The notes: generated by a model not told the origin, from the sequence alone. 64,000 bases of DNA from Spirosoma profusum (GCF_014699005.1 NZ_JACWZY010000008.1:62001-126000), one strand, 5' to 3'; counted from the stretch's first letter, positions 42,640 through 52,327 are shown. Numbers and translations are program-made.

Positions 42640-44157
42640 TTACTGCGCTTTCTTATTCCGAATCTTATCCAACTGCTGCTTCATTTGCTGAACGCGGTCG
42701 GGATGCAGATCGGCTACGTTCTTTTTCTCGCCAATATCATCCGTCAGATTATACAGTTGGGGTTTGGGATTGTTACCGAGTTCAGTATTGGTATTTTTGG
42801 AATAAGACTCTCCGTTGCTGGGTTCGATGTACTTCCAACGGGCCTCGCCAGGCTTTTTCTGTACAATCGACAACGTACCGGCATGCTCAACAATCACCGA
42901 GCGGCCAGTGGGGTCATGGCCAAGCAACGCATTGAGTTGGTTCTCACTGTCAGGCGAGTCAGCCTGATTGAAGGTCTGCCCCAGCAACGTAGCAAAATCG
43001 GCCAGAAAATCAACCTGACTGATGGGTGCTTCTGAAACACCAACTTTTACCTGACCCGGCCAACGTATCAGCAGTGGAACTCGCGTACCGGCTTCGAACG
43101 CGCTGTACTTTCCACCACGTAACGGCCCAGCGGGTTTATGCCCACCCAGTTTTTCAACAGCCTGATCCTGATATCCGTCATCGACCACCGGCCCATTATC
43201 ACTGGAAAGCATTACGATGGTATTATTGGCCAATCCCAGCCGATCGAGTGTTTTCAGCACTTCGCCCACTTCCCAGTCGAATTCCAGCAACGCATCCCCC
43301 CGGGCGCCCAGACCACTTTTGCCGACAAATCGTGGATGGGGCACACGCGGTACGTGAACATCATGCGTCGCGAAGAACAGGAAAAACGGTTTCTTCTGAT
43401 TCGCTTCGATGAACTTAACTGCCTGACTCGTAAATACATCGGCCATATCTTCGTCTTTCCAGAGTGCAGCTTTTCCACCCGTCATCCAGCCGATACGTCC
43501 TACGCCATTCACTATAGTCATGTCGTGGCCGTGTGAGTGCTTCATTTTCAGCTTCTCCGGATTTTCGCTTCCCGTCGGCCAGTCACCAATTTTCTGTTTA
43601 TAATCAACCTGAATTGGATCTTTGGGATCGAGGTTGACGACGCGGTGATTTTCTACATACACACAAGGCACCCGATCGCCGGTAGCGGCCATGATGTAGG
43701 AGTTCGTAAAGCCCAGTTCCAACGGGCCGGGTTTCACCTCACCGTTCCAATTTGGGCCTTCTGGGCCACCTAATCCTAAATGCCATTTACCGACAGCGCC
43801 CGTCTGATAGCCAGCAGATTTGAACACTCCCGGCAAGGTACTACGTCCGGGTTTGATGATGAGCGATGCGTTTCCCGGAGCGATACCTGTGCCCTTTTGC
43901 CGCCAGGCGTATTCACCCGTCATCAATGAATAGCGGGAAGGTGTACAGGTAGCCGCCGTTGCGTAGGCATTTTTGAATCGTAATCCCTGACTGGCCAGCC
44001 GGTCGATATTGGGCGTTTTCACTTTAGTGGCTCCGTAGCAACTCAGATCGCCATAACCAAGATCATCCGCGTAAATGAGCACTACGTTCGGGCGTTGCTG
44101 GGCAAATACCCCGACTCCAGAAAGGAAGAGACTAATAATGAGAAGCTTATTTATCAT
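42640..44157 (-). CDS. Formylglycine-type sulfatase (1)
   Basis: About 505 residues. ATG 44,157 (MINKLLIISLFLSGVGVFAQ) opens a signal peptide; in-frame codons further upstream come from the repeat hairpin. The S1 sulfatase core shows metal ligands in VVLIYADDLGYGD, the activation motif C71-T-P-S-R75 (TAATCTPSRYSLMTGEY), FFLFFATHDVHVPRVPHPRF and MLSSDNGPVVDDGY. Cys71 must be converted to formylglycine by an anaerobic or copper-type maturase not present here. It probably removes sulfate esters from glycans in the periplasm and groups with the second sulfatase and the GH109-like gene. Confidence 0.93.
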   Translation of the reverse strand: MINKLLIISLFLSGVGVFAQQRPNVVLIYADDLGYGDLSCYGATKVKTPNIDRLASQGLRFKNAYATAATCTPSRYSLMTGEYAWRQKGTGIAPGNASLIIKPGRSTLPGVFKSAGYQTGAVGKWHLGLGGPEGPNWNGEVKPGPLELGFTNSYIMAATGDRVPCVYVENHRVVNLDPKDPIQVDYKQKIGDWPTGSENPEKLKMKHSHGHDMTIVNGVGRIGWMTGGKAALWKDEDMADVFTSQAVKFIEANQKKPFFLFFATHDVHVPRVPHPRFVGKSGLGARGDALLEFDWEVGEVLKTLDRLGLANNTIVMLSSDNGPVVDDGYQDQAVEKLGGHKPAGPLRGGKYSAFEAGTRVPLLIRWPGQVKVGVSEAPISQVDFLADFATLLGQTFNQADSPDSENQLNALLGHDPTGRSVIVEHAGTLSIVQKKPGEARWKYIEPSNGESYSKNTNTELGNNPKPQLYNLTDDIGEKKNVADLHPDRVQQMKQQLDKIRNKKAQ

Positions 44158-44170
44158 AAAGGCAAGCCGT

Positions 44171-44261
44171 TTTTTGTCATGCTGACGCAGGAAGCATCTT
44201 AAAGTATCCTTACTCATTAGCTAGGAACTTTAAGATGCTTCCTGCGTCAGCATGACAAAAA
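44171..44261. repeat. Hairpin repeat family A, copy with 34-bp arms
   Basis: Arms 44,171-44,204 and 44,228-44,261 pair exactly. The arm contains GTCATGCTGACGCAGGAAGC; the C in GACGCAGG is A in the 19,431 copy, and the opposite arm is changed to match. It lies 13 bases upstream of the sulfatase ATG. Confidence 0.92.
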
Positions 44262-44333
44262 CACGAATAGAGATTAATGAATTTCAGGCTAAAAATCGGC
44301 TTAAGTTACTTATTCCAGACTGCTTAACCACAT

Positions 44334-45455
44334 CTAACTAACTGATTCCCGTTCGAAAGCAGGGCGCGATTGCGAAGTTGTCCCTTCATCAACCGAGACG
44401 ATGTAAGCCTGCCCGCCTTCTCGTTCGATGGCTTCGGCTACCTGTTCGGCATTGTTGGGTGCGTAGACAAACATACAGCCTCCCCCGCCTGAACCGTTGA
44501 TTTTCCCTCCAAGCGCCCCGGCTGCCAAAGCAGCATCGAGCATCCGGTTGATTTTAGGCGTCGAAATCTGCTGAGCCTCACGCAGGTTAGCCTGGTGTTC
44601 AGTTAGCAACTGACCAAATTTTACATCGTTGAGCGACGTACTACCGGAGGTTTGCAACAGCGTCAACGCTTCGCGCAGGATGTCCCGGTTCGAGAAGGTT
44701 CCTTTCAGCAATATATAATCGTCTTTCGTCAGAGTATCTTTGTATTCCGGAATAGCTGTGATGTCGGTAGAATGCAACGAAAAGTCGGGATTTAATTCCG
44801 TCAACTGCTTGACAATACGTAGCATGCCGAATTTTACCCGTCCCAAAATGCCGATAGTATCTTTTGGCTCCTGCGAGTTGCCCAGTACGAACGTACCAAG
44901 CTTCGGGTGATACGTTTCCAAATGAATAGCGGGCTGCGATTCCAGATAAATAACGCCCCCCACAGCCGTCGAATAATGGTCCATCATACCACCCGGTTCG
45001 CCAAATTCCAGGACTTCGGCAACGTAAGCTAGCTCAGCCAACTCTTTGGGGTCCAGCACTTTCGAATTATCGGCCAGTTGCGTCAGTACGTTCAGCCAGC
45101 TAATCAGCAAAGCCGATGAACTCGACGTACCGGCATTGATGGGTATTCGTCCCCGCACTTCGCCTTCGATACCTGCACCGAACTGAAAGCCTCTACGTAG
45201 CAATACGTTGATGGCGCTTCGAAAATAATCGCGGTCGTGCTGATACGTCAGGGGTAACTGATTCAAACCAAACCGTTCCTGAGTACCAAGATCCGGCAAG
45301 TTCAGTAGTACGTCCTGCCCGTCGGTACGTTCAGCCGTGATCTGAATGCGACAGGAAATGGCCGCAGCGATAACGGGCAGACCCAGATAATCCAGGTGTT
45401 CGCCAAACAGGCAAATACGGCCGGGCGTGGAAACCGAAACGGCTTGTGAATTCAT
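44334..45455 (-). CDS. Galactokinase-like GHMP-family sugar kinase
   Basis: About 373 residues from ATG 45,455, which leads directly into the family motif; an ATG 39 bases upstream is less likely. The signature TPGRICLFGEHLDYLGLP resembles the galactokinase box (GR-N-IGEH-DY), followed by the GHMP ATP loop GRIPINAGTSSSSALL, the catalytic-region GEPGGMMDHYSTAVGG and the C-terminal KINGSGGGGCMFVYAP. It phosphorylates a sugar at the expense of ATP; which one is not clear. Between two sulfatases and near a GH109-type enzyme, a GalNAc or uronic-acid-derived sugar is a reasonable inference. Confidence 0.85.
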   Translation of the reverse strand: MNSQAVSVSTPGRICLFGEHLDYLGLPVIAAAISCRIQITAERTDGQDVLLNLPDLGTQERFGLNQLPLTYQHDRDYFRSAINVLLRRGFQFGAGIEGEVRGRIPINAGTSSSSALLISWLNVLTQLADNSKVLDPKELAELAYVAEVLEFGEPGGMMDHYSTAVGGVIYLESQPAIHLETYHPKLGTFVLGNSQEPKDTIGILGRVKFGMLRIVKQLTELNPDFSLHSTDITAIPEYKDTLTKDDYILLKGTFSNRDILREALTLLQTSGSTSLNDVKFGQLLTEHQANLREAQQISTPKINRMLDAALAAGALGGKINGSGGGGCMFVYAPNNAEQVAEAIEREGGQAYIVSVDEGTTSQSRPAFERESVS

Positions 45456-45531
45456 AGATGCAAAATCAGATTTAGGAACTACGAACATACGCATTTTGTG
45501 GTATCAATCCTTCCCGGAATACCTAATGCAG

Positions 45532-47046
45532 TTACATACCTCCGGCAGTTACTTTAGGATTGACAATTTCCCACTCGTTGATGTGGGAAGGTACGTGTTC
45601 GCGCTGGACGATGGCGTCGAACTGCTTAACCAGGTCGGGATGCTGGGCCGCTACGTTGGTAGTTTCGCTTTCGTCTTTGCTCAGGTCGTAGAGTTCCCAA
45701 GAGGCTTTTCGGTTTTTACGTACATCCGTTTTTACCCCTTTCCAGTTACCTATTCGAACAGCCAGTTGCCCGCCTTTTTCGGGAAATTCCCAATAAATAA
45801 AATCGTGCTTCTTCTGCGGTTTCCCCAGCAACGTAGGTAGAAACGAAATACCGTCGGTTTTGAACGGCTGCCTGTAACCCACCAATTCGGCCAGGGTTGC
45901 CAGCAGATCGAACTGAACCGATACGTGGTCAGTCACTTGTCCAGCTTTGATTTTTCCGGGCCAGCGGGCCAGCATGGGCTCCCGAATACCTCCTTCATAC
46001 ACATCCATTTTCAATCCGCGCAATTTGCCTACGCTGTTGAAATAAGCTGCTTCGACGCCCCCGTTGAACGTAGCGCCGTTGTCGCTCGAAAACATCACGA
46101 TGGTGTTGTCATCAAGTTTCAAGTCTTTCAGCAATTGCATCAACGTACCGATCTGCTTGTCCATGTATGTAATCATGCCCGCATACGTAGCACGCGGGTA
46201 GGGCGTCGAAGCATAGCTTTTCTGGCCTAGATACGGCGTATCATCAAACTTGCCAATGTATTCATTTACAGCCGATTCGGGGGCTTGTAGCGATGCGTGC
46301 GGAACAGTGAATGGCAAGTATAGAAAGAAGGGACGATCTTTAGTTGACTTCACAAACGCCTGCGCTTTCTGAGCCATTTTGTCGATGGCGTAGTCCTTTC
46401 CCCGGAAGTAAGCAAAAGCTTCTGGTGTAGCCGTTTCAGGGGTTAATTTCTTATGGACGTTGATAACTGGATTGTCAAGTTTGTCCCATTTACCGTTCTC
46501 CCAAAGATGAGTTGGGTAAAAGTTATGTGCCTGTTTCTGATCCAGATAGCCGTAGAAATAATCGAATCCCTGTTCATTTGGGTTGCCGGTCGTGTTAGCC
46601 ATCCCCATGCCCCATTTGCCAATACAGGCGGTTTTATAACCCGACTGTTGCAGCATTTTCCCTACGGTAAACGCACCCGGATACAACGGCATTTGCCCCC
46701 CTTCGAGCGAATCAGGAAAGCCACCCATTTCGTAATTACCCCGGATGTAGGAATGGCCGCCGTGTTTGCCGGTCATGAGCATACATCGGGCGGGCGCGCA
46801 CACGGGTGTACTCGTGTAATGCTGCGTGAAGCGTATCCCCTCACGGGCAATCTGGTCCAGATTAGGCGTTTTAATTTTTTGCTGCCCGTAACATCCCAGT
46901 TCTGCATATCCCATATCATCAGCGTAGATGTAGATGATGTTGGGCAGTTTGGCAGGGGGCGTATAGCTTGTAGATAGCCAGACAGTTATCAGGAAGGGAA
47001 TAGTCAGGATAAGGGAAAAGCGTTTTGGGGCAAGAAGTTTTTCCAT
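45532..47046 (-). CDS. Formylglycine-type sulfatase (2)
   Basis: About 504 residues from ATG 47,046 (a second ATG lies 9 bases upstream). The N-terminus has a membrane/signal segment (SLILTIPFLITVWLS). Sulfatase core: IIYIYADDMGYAELGCYG, activation motif C83-A-P-A-R87 (TPVCAPARCMLMTGKHGG), FFLYLPFTVPHASL and MFSSDNGATFNGG. The gene lies 77 bases upstream of the GHMP kinase on the same strand. It is similar in size but clearly not a recent duplicate of the other sulfatase, so the pair probably cleaves different sulfate positions. Confidence 0.93.
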   Translation of the reverse strand: MEKLLAPKRFSLILTIPFLITVWLSTSYTPPAKLPNIIYIYADDMGYAELGCYGQQKIKTPNLDQIAREGIRFTQHYTSTPVCAPARCMLMTGKHGGHSYIRGNYEMGGFPDSLEGGQMPLYPGAFTVGKMLQQSGYKTACIGKWGMGMANTTGNPNEQGFDYFYGYLDQKQAHNFYPTHLWENGKWDKLDNPVINVHKKLTPETATPEAFAYFRGKDYAIDKMAQKAQAFVKSTKDRPFFLYLPFTVPHASLQAPESAVNEYIGKFDDTPYLGQKSYASTPYPRATYAGMITYMDKQIGTLMQLLKDLKLDDNTIVMFSSDNGATFNGGVEAAYFNSVGKLRGLKMDVYEGGIREPMLARWPGKIKAGQVTDHVSVQFDLLATLAELVGYRQPFKTDGISFLPTLLGKPQKKHDFIYWEFPEKGGQLAVRIGNWKGVKTDVRKNRKASWELYDLSKDESETTNVAAQHPDLVKQFDAIVQREHVPSHINEWEIVNPKVTAGGM

Positions 47047-47114
47047 ACGTATCATCCTGTTAATAAGAAACTTATTTCAGCTACCAGCACAAATAGAGCC
47101 GTTTTCTTAAAATG

Positions 47115-47146
47115 ATGACGCGGCCATATCAATTTGGCCGCGTCAT
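47115..47146. terminator. Hairpin between the GH109-like and sulfatase genes
   Basis: ATGACGCGGCCA and TGGCCGCGTCAT pair exactly around an 8-base loop, in the gap after the GH109-like stop (minus strand). The trailing T run on the minus strand is short, so termination may be partial. Confidence 0.6.
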
Positions 47147-47226
47147 GCACGTAACCAACCTATTTACTTACCAAAATTTTAAATCTGTTTTACGTTTTTC
47201 ACCGTGACATTCCTTTTGTCGGATCG

Positions 47227-48609
47227 TTAATAGATATCGTTAAGGCCGAAAATGGGCTTATTCGTTTTCCACTTGCCCCTCGTAAAATCGGGAATATCGA
47301 TGGGTTTGCTCCCCTTGGCGATGCTCTCTTCCGATAGCGGACTGATGGCGCTCCAGGCCGCTGCGTCGTATACGTCGATAGGAGGAGCAACCTGATTTTT
47401 GATGGATTCGATAAAGCCACGTAGCACGAAGAAATCAATGCCACCGTGGCCCGCGTTTTGCGCTGTCTGGGCATGCTGTTTCCAGAGTGGGTGATCGTAT
47501 TTATCCTGATACGTTGCAAATGGTTCCCAGGTGTGGGGTTTGGGGCTGAGGGGGTTGCCTTTCGCGTCTTCCAGATAAATCATTTTATTATCGTCCATCC
47601 AGATGCCCTGCGTACCCTGCGCCCGGAAACCCAGCGAATACGGACGTGGCGAATTCGTATCGTGAATAATCATGATATTCTCGCCGTTGGCGCATTCGAC
47701 CATCGTGGTCACTACGTCGCCCAGTTTGAAGTTGACTTTTGCATTGGGGTGATTTTCACCGCCTTTGTCCACTACGTATTTGTGCAAACCCCGACTTTTG
47801 GTCGCCATTGAGGTCAGGCGGACAAACTGGTTACCCCGGTTGATGTTGAGCCAGTGCGCTACCGGCCCCAGTCCGTGCGTTGGGTACAGATCGCCGTTGC
47901 GGTCGACGGAGTGTTGCGTGCGCCAGCTTGCTTCCGAGTAGGCGTTTTTGCCAAACTCAGCACCCACGCCGTGGCCTTTGCCGTCGTTGAATTTGATGTT
48001 ACGCAGATCATGTTCGTATCCGCAGTGCGCGTAGGTCATTTCGCCAAACATGCCCTGACGTACCATGTTCAGAATGGCCATAACGTCGCGCCTGTAGCAG
48101 ACGTTCTCCAGAATCATGCAGTGCGACTTTGTCTTCTCATACGTATCGACCAAATCCCACGACTCTTTCAACGTAACGGTAGCCGACACTTCAACACCCG
48201 CGTATTTGCCAGCCTTCATGGTTGCAACGGCCATCGGTACGTGCCATTCCCAGGGCGTAGCAATCACTACCCCGTCGATGTCGTCGCGTTTGAGCATCTC
48301 CTGAAACGCTTCATCTCCTTTTGAATAAGCTACTGGTGCTTTTCGACCCGCCTTCTCGATCATGGAGTTGGTTTTGGCAATGGAATCGGCCGAAATGTCG
48401 CAGATGGCCGTAATCTCAACATCGTCGCGATAAAGCGCCTGACTTACATGACTACGACCACGCAAGCCAACACCGATAAAAGCCAGTCGTACTTTAGCCA
48501 GCGGGGCTGTCTGTGCAGCCGCCAGTGTTGTATTATATAAAGAAGGCAGAAAAGGCACGGCAGCGCTACTTAAAGCAGCAGTCCGAAGAAAAGAGCGACG
48601 GGTTGTCAT
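47227..48609 (-). CDS. GH109-type alpha-N-acetylgalactosaminidase (Gfo/Idh/MocA fold), Tat-exported
   Basis: A 460-residue protein. The N-terminus is a Tat signal (RR at 4-5, TTRRSFLRTAAL). The Rossmann loop is G46-V-G-L-R-G51, followed by VIATPWEWHVPMAV, ALENVCYRRD-like ILENVCYRRDVMAILN, GYEHDLRNIKFN and LYPTHGLGP (241-249). As I recall it, this series parallels the Elizabethkingia GH109 enzyme that cleaves GalNAc from blood-group-A glycans using NAD+ without net redox change. The C-terminus ENIPDFTRG-like IDIPDFTRGKWKTN also fits. A simple oxidoreductase is the alternative. It faces the LacI gene across twin operators. Confidence 0.85.
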   Translation of the reverse strand: MTTRRSFLRTAALSSAAVPFLPSLYNTTLAAAQTAPLAKVRLAFIGVGLRGRSHVSQALYRDDVEITAICDISADSIAKTNSMIEKAGRKAPVAYSKGDEAFQEMLKRDDIDGVVIATPWEWHVPMAVATMKAGKYAGVEVSATVTLKESWDLVDTYEKTKSHCMILENVCYRRDVMAILNMVRQGMFGEMTYAHCGYEHDLRNIKFNDGKGHGVGAEFGKNAYSEASWRTQHSVDRNGDLYPTHGLGPVAHWLNINRGNQFVRLTSMATKSRGLHKYVVDKGGENHPNAKVNFKLGDVVTTMVECANGENIMIIHDTNSPRPYSLGFRAQGTQGIWMDDNKMIYLEDAKGNPLSPKPHTWEPFATYQDKYDHPLWKQHAQTAQNAGHGGIDFFVLRGFIESIKNQVAPPIDVYDAAAWSAISPLSEESIAKGSKPIDIPDFTRGKWKTNKPIFGLNDIY

Positions 48610-48742
48610 TGTCAGAAGCGATTAAGGGATACGGAGAACGTATTGTTTACCGTGAAAAAGTGATTGTAAATTAGTCGTTATTTACCACTACGTCAACAGA
48701 TAAGCGAGTATCCGGCAGCTTGTAAGTCCCATTTTGATTGCG

Positions 48743-48774
48743 CAAACGTTTGAATCAGGCTGTGCAAACGTTTG
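48743..48774. promoter_or_regulatory. Twin LacI-type operators
   Basis: Two perfect CAAACGTTTG palindromes at 48,743-48,752 and 48,765-48,774, centres 22 bases (about two helical turns) apart, lie between the divergent GH109-like gene and the lacI-type gene. GCAAACGTTTGC-like sites are typical of the LacI/PurR family. Confidence 0.8.
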
Positions 48775-48840
48775 TCTAAAGCAGCAATTATTTTATATTT
48801 TGGCAGTCTCGCCAACTCGGTTTGATCAAATCCGCCGTCA

Positions 48841-49863
48841 ATGAAAGAATTCATTACGATAAAGGAGATAGCTCGTCAATTACGTATCGCGCCGTCAACC
48901 GTATCGCGTGCCTTACAGGATAGCCCACGTATCAGCACGCAGACCAAACAGGCCGTGCGAAAATTAGCCGACCAGTTACAGTATTTTCCCAGTATAACCG
49001 CCCGAAATCTGCGGCAGGGCAAGACCGGGATTGTTGCCGTTGTGCTGCCCGAAATCCGCGAGAATTTCTTTTCTGAAGTTGTGAATGGCATTGAAGAAGT
49101 AGTCTTTGCCGCGCATTCTACGGTTGCGCTGTATCAGTCGCATGACCGCTACGACCGCGAAAAACAGATTCTGGAAACGCTGGCGTCGAACCAGGTCGAT
49201 GGCGTATTATTGTCCGTCGCGAAGGAATCGCAGCAGTTCAACCATATTCAACGGTTGCTCGACCGACGAATTCCGGTAGTACTTCTGGATCGGATTCCGC
49301 CAAAAATCAATACGCATCAGGTCGAATGCAATATGGAGAAAGGCGCGTTTGAAGCCACCAAATGGCTGGCGCAACGGGGTTTTCAACGTATCGCGCTGTT
49401 GAATGGACCGCAGCCATTGGTAGCCAGCGAAGAACGGTACCGAGGCTACGTGAAAGCCCTGATTGAAGCAAATCTCTCGGTCGAAAACTCACTTATTAAA
49501 CGCGTTGATTTAACCACCGCCGACATCACCGAGAAGATGAACCAGTTGCTGGATTCGGCCCGTCCAGATGCCGTACTGACGTTCAATGATTACGTAGCAC
49601 TCGATGCCATGCAGGTGTGCCGAAGTCGGGGGAAACGTATCAATCAGGATATTTCGTTCGTCAGTTTTGCCAATCTACCGCTTACTACGTATCTGGAGTA
49701 TCCACCACTCGCTTCGGTGGAGCAGCATCCCTACAAAATCGGCTTTACAGCGGCTGACATTTTAATAAAAATCAACGATGGTACGTTGAACGGGTCTGAA
49801 CTGCAAAAAATCGTTCTGGAACCGGAATTGGTTGTAAGTGAAGGAAGAATTAAGGAGTTGTAA
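48841..49863 (+). CDS. LacI-family transcriptional regulator
   Basis: A 340-residue protein. The N-terminal HTH (about 4-50) has ITIKEIARQLRIAPSTVSRA and LQDSPRIS; the hinge YFPSITARNLRQGKTG is followed by a periplasmic-binding-like sensor domain (VVLPEIRENFFSEVVNGIEE; ADAVLTFND-like RPDAVLTFNDYVALDAMQV). The operators 66-98 bases upstream suggest control of the divergent GH109-like gene, the sulfatases and itself. The inducer is probably a sugar released by that pathway. Confidence 0.94.
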   Translation: MKEFITIKEIARQLRIAPSTVSRALQDSPRISTQTKQAVRKLADQLQYFPSITARNLRQGKTGIVAVVLPEIRENFFSEVVNGIEEVVFAAHSTVALYQSHDRYDREKQILETLASNQVDGVLLSVAKESQQFNHIQRLLDRRIPVVLLDRIPPKINTHQVECNMEKGAFEATKWLAQRGFQRIALLNGPQPLVASEERYRGYVKALIEANLSVENSLIKRVDLTTADITEKMNQLLDSARPDAVLTFNDYVALDAMQVCRSRGKRINQDISFVSFANLPLTTYLEYPPLASVEQHPYKIGFTAADILIKINDGTLNGSELQKIVLEPELVVSEGRIKEL

Positions 49864-49907
49864 GGTTGTCCACGAACCTGTTTAAACGTAGGTTTAGAAG
49901 CCGGTAT

Positions 49908-49990
49908 TGTCATGCTGACGCAGGAAGCATCTTAACGTTTCATAATGTATTTGAAGGATACGTTAAGATGCTTCCTGCGTCAGCATGACA
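49908..49990. repeat. Hairpin repeat family A, 30-bp arms, nested in an outer inverted repeat
   Basis: Arms 49,908-49,937 and 49,961-49,990 pair exactly and contain GTCATGCTGACGCAGGAAGC. Outside them CGAACCTGTTTA (49,873-49,884) and TAAACAGGTTCG (50,025-50,036) form a second stem. It separates the convergent lacI-type and kbl genes. Confidence 0.9.
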
Positions 49991-50065
49991 AAAGCACTCA
50001 TTTGCGAACTTGTTCTTAAAAGTCTAAACAGGTTCGAGGGCAACTCGATAACCCTACAAATCCGC

Positions 50066-51274
50066 TTATTTCACCAGTTCCGGTACTGAAATAACGCCCA
50101 ACTCCTGCCCTACTTTTGTAAACGCAGCCACAGCTTTTTCCAGATGTTCAGGCTCATGACCCGCCGAAATCTGCACCCGTATCCGAGCTTTGCCGTTGGG
50201 TACAACCGGGTAGAAAAATCCAATTACGTAAATGCCTTCTTCGAGTAGTCGGGCAGCGAATTTTTGCGCCAGCGGAGCATCGTAGAGCATGATTGGCACA
50301 ATCGGGTGTTCACCGGGAAGGATATCGAAACCGGCGGAAGTCATGGCTTCGCGGAAGTATTTCGTGTTCGACTCCAGTTTATCACGTAGCGCCGTTGACC
50401 CTTGCAGCATATCGAGCACTTTCAACGAAGCACCCACAATCGTTGGCGCTAACGTATTGGAAAACAGATACGGACGCGACCGTTGACGTAGCAGTTCAAC
50501 AATTTCCTTACGAGCTGCTGTAAACCCACCCGACGCACCGCCCAGCGCTTTTCCGTACGTACCGGTGATGATATCGATACGTCCTAATACGTTCCGGAAT
50601 TCGGGCGTACCGCGACCGGTTTTGCCCATGAATCCGCTGGCGTGGCATTCATCAACCATCGTCATCGCCCCGTATTGATCGGCCAGATCGCAGATTTTAT
50701 CGAGTTGGGCAATTGTACCGTCCATCGAGAAAACGCCGTCCGTCACGACCAGAATACGACGTGAAGCCGAAGCCGCTTTTAACTGCGCTTCCAGATCGGC
50801 CATGTCGTTGTGTTTATAACGAAACCGTTTCGCCTTGCACAACCGAATCCCATCGATGATCGACGCATGGTTCAGTTCGTCGGAAATGATGGCATCCTGT
50901 TCGCCCAGCAACGGTTCAAAAACACCACCGTTGGCATCGAACGCAGCAGCGTAGAGGATGCAATCTTCGGCCCCTACAAATTCGGCCGTTCGCTGTTCCA
51001 GTTCCTTATGAATGTCCTGCGTACCACAGATGAAACGTACCGACGACATGCCAAAACCGTGCGTATCCAACGTATCATGAGCAGCCGCCACTACGTCGGG
51101 ATGCGACGACAAGCCGAGGTAATTATTGGCACAAAAATTCAAAACTTCGCGCCCGCCGTGAATGGCAATCACCGACGACTGGGGTGACACGATGATACGT
51201 TCGGACTTATACAGACCGGCTTCTTTGATGCCGTCCAACTCCTGCTGAAGTTGTTCTTTGATCGTTCCGTACAT
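50066..51274 (-). CDS. kbl: Glycine C-acetyltransferase (2-amino-3-ketobutyrate CoA ligase)
   Basis: A 402-residue PLP enzyme of the alpha-oxoamine synthase family. Marks: [73 protein letters not shown] and the PLP lysine in [26 protein letters not shown] favours Kbl over BioF or HemA. It splits 2-amino-3-ketobutyrate with CoA to glycine and acetyl-CoA. Its start is three bases after the tdh stop, so the two enzymes of threonine degradation form one operon. Confidence 0.95.
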   Translation of the reverse strand: MYGTIKEQLQQELDGIKEAGLYKSERIIVSPQSSVIAIHGGREVLNFCANNYLGLSSHPDVVAAAHDTLDTHGFGMSSVRFICGTQDIHKELEQRTAEFVGAEDCILYAAAFDANGGVFEPLLGEQDAIISDELNHASIIDGIRLCKAKRFRYKHNDMADLEAQLKAASASRRILVVTDGVFSMDGTIAQLDKICDLADQYGAMTMVDECHASGFMGKTGRGTPEFRNVLGRIDIITGTYGKALGGASGGFTAARKEIVELLRQRSRPYLFSNTLAPTIVGASLKVLDMLQGSTALRDKLESNTKYFREAMTSAGFDILPGEHPIVPIMLYDAPLAQKFAARLLEEGIYVIGFFYPVVPNGKARIRVQISAGHEPEHLEKAVAAFTKVGQELGVISVPELVK

Positions 51275-51277
51275 AGT

Positions 51278-52240
51278 TTAATGTGTTGCGACAAGCGGCT
51301 GATAAACCGGTGTCAGATGAGTAATCATTTCCTCCGTCATGCGCGGCAGATCGAAGGCGGGTTTCCAGCCCCAATCCTGCTCGGCTACCGAATCATCGAT
51401 GGTTTTGGGCCACGAATCGGCAATGGCCTGACGGAAATCAGGTTTGTAATACGTAACAAAATCTGGGAAATACGTCTGAATTTCAGCCGTTAATTGGGCA
51501 GGTGTAAAACTCACACCGGCCAGATTATAGGAAGTACGTATCGAAATTTTTGCTTCGGGCGCATCCATCAACTCCAACGTAGCACGTAATGCATCGTCCA
51601 TGTAGATCATCGGAAGCAACGTATCTTTCGACAGAAAACACTCAAAATTGTGCCCCTGAACGGCTTCGTGGAAAATAGCTACGGCGTAATCGGTTGTGCC
51701 TCCACCGGGCATCGACTGGTAGCTGATTACGCCCGGATAACGTAGCGAGCGAACGTCGAGGCCATACCGTTTGTGGTAATACATCGACCAGTTTTCGGTA
51801 GCTACTTTACTGATACCGTAAACGGTAGCCGGGTCCAGAAACGCCATTTGCGGGGTTTCGTACTTAGGCGCATGTTCGCCAAAAGCCGCAATCGAGCTCG
51901 GAATAAACACTTTTTTGACCTTGTTCAGCCGGGAAACTTCCAATACGTTGAGCACGGTCTGCATGTTCAGATTCCAGGCCCAGAGCGGGTCGCTTTCGCC
52001 TTTTGCCGACAATACGGCCGCCAGATGATAAATCTGCGTGACGCGATATCGACGGACAACTTCGGTTAAGGCTTCGGGTTTGGTGGCGTCGAGTAGTTCG
52101 AAAATTCCCTGCTCAGTTTGCGGTTTGCGGAGGTCGGCCGCAATGACGTGATTTTGGCCGAATTGGGCTTGAAGCAGGGGGATAAGGGCCGTACCGATCT
52201 GCCCATTTGCTCCGATAACTAAAATGCTTTCTCGTTTCAT
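51278..52240 (-). CDS. tdh: L-threonine 3-dehydrogenase, SDR type
   Basis: About 320 residues from ATG 52,240 (MKRESILVIGANGQIGTALI). This is the short-chain/epimerase-like form of threonine dehydrogenase, not the zinc MDR form. NAD motif GANGQIG, then YHLAAVLSAKGESDPLWAWN, SSIAAFG, catalytic Y-x-x-x-K in VYGISKVATENW, and RYPGVISYQSMPGGGTTDYA, which is typical of this type. It makes 2-amino-3-ketobutyrate for the adjacent Kbl. A TAACTTTG box about 80 bases upstream and a divergent Lrp-type gene suggest amino-acid-responsive control. Confidence 0.93.
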   Translation of the reverse strand: MKRESILVIGANGQIGTALIPLLQAQFGQNHVIAADLRKPQTEQGIFELLDATKPEALTEVVRRYRVTQIYHLAAVLSAKGESDPLWAWNLNMQTVLNVLEVSRLNKVKKVFIPSSIAAFGEHAPKYETPQMAFLDPATVYGISKVATENWSMYYHKRYGLDVRSLRYPGVISYQSMPGGGTTDYAVAIFHEAVQGHNFECFLSKDTLLPMIYMDDALRATLELMDAPEAKISIRTSYNLAGVSFTPAQLTAEIQTYFPDFVTYYKPDFRQAIADSWPKTIDDSVAEQDWGWKPAFDLPRMTEEMITHLTPVYQPLVATH

Positions 52241-52319
52241 AGCCAATGAATTGAACCTTTGAAAACGGATACTAAGAGCTAAACTATTTTTATTAATGAA
52301 GTGCAATCTAATTACGGCA

Positions 52320-52327
52320 CAAAGTTA
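52320..52327 (-). promoter_or_regulatory. Candidate -7 box for tdh-kbl
   Basis: On the minus strand this reads TAACTTTG, an exact TAnnTTTG match 80 bases before the tdh ATG, in the 212-base gap shared with the Lrp-type gene. Confidence 0.45.

Noticed and set aside
47227..48609. Plain NAD-dependent dehydrogenase call for the Gfo/Idh/MocA protein
   Set aside because: The motif series and Tat signal follow the GH109 glycosidase pattern closely, although an oxidoreductase role cannot be fully excluded.
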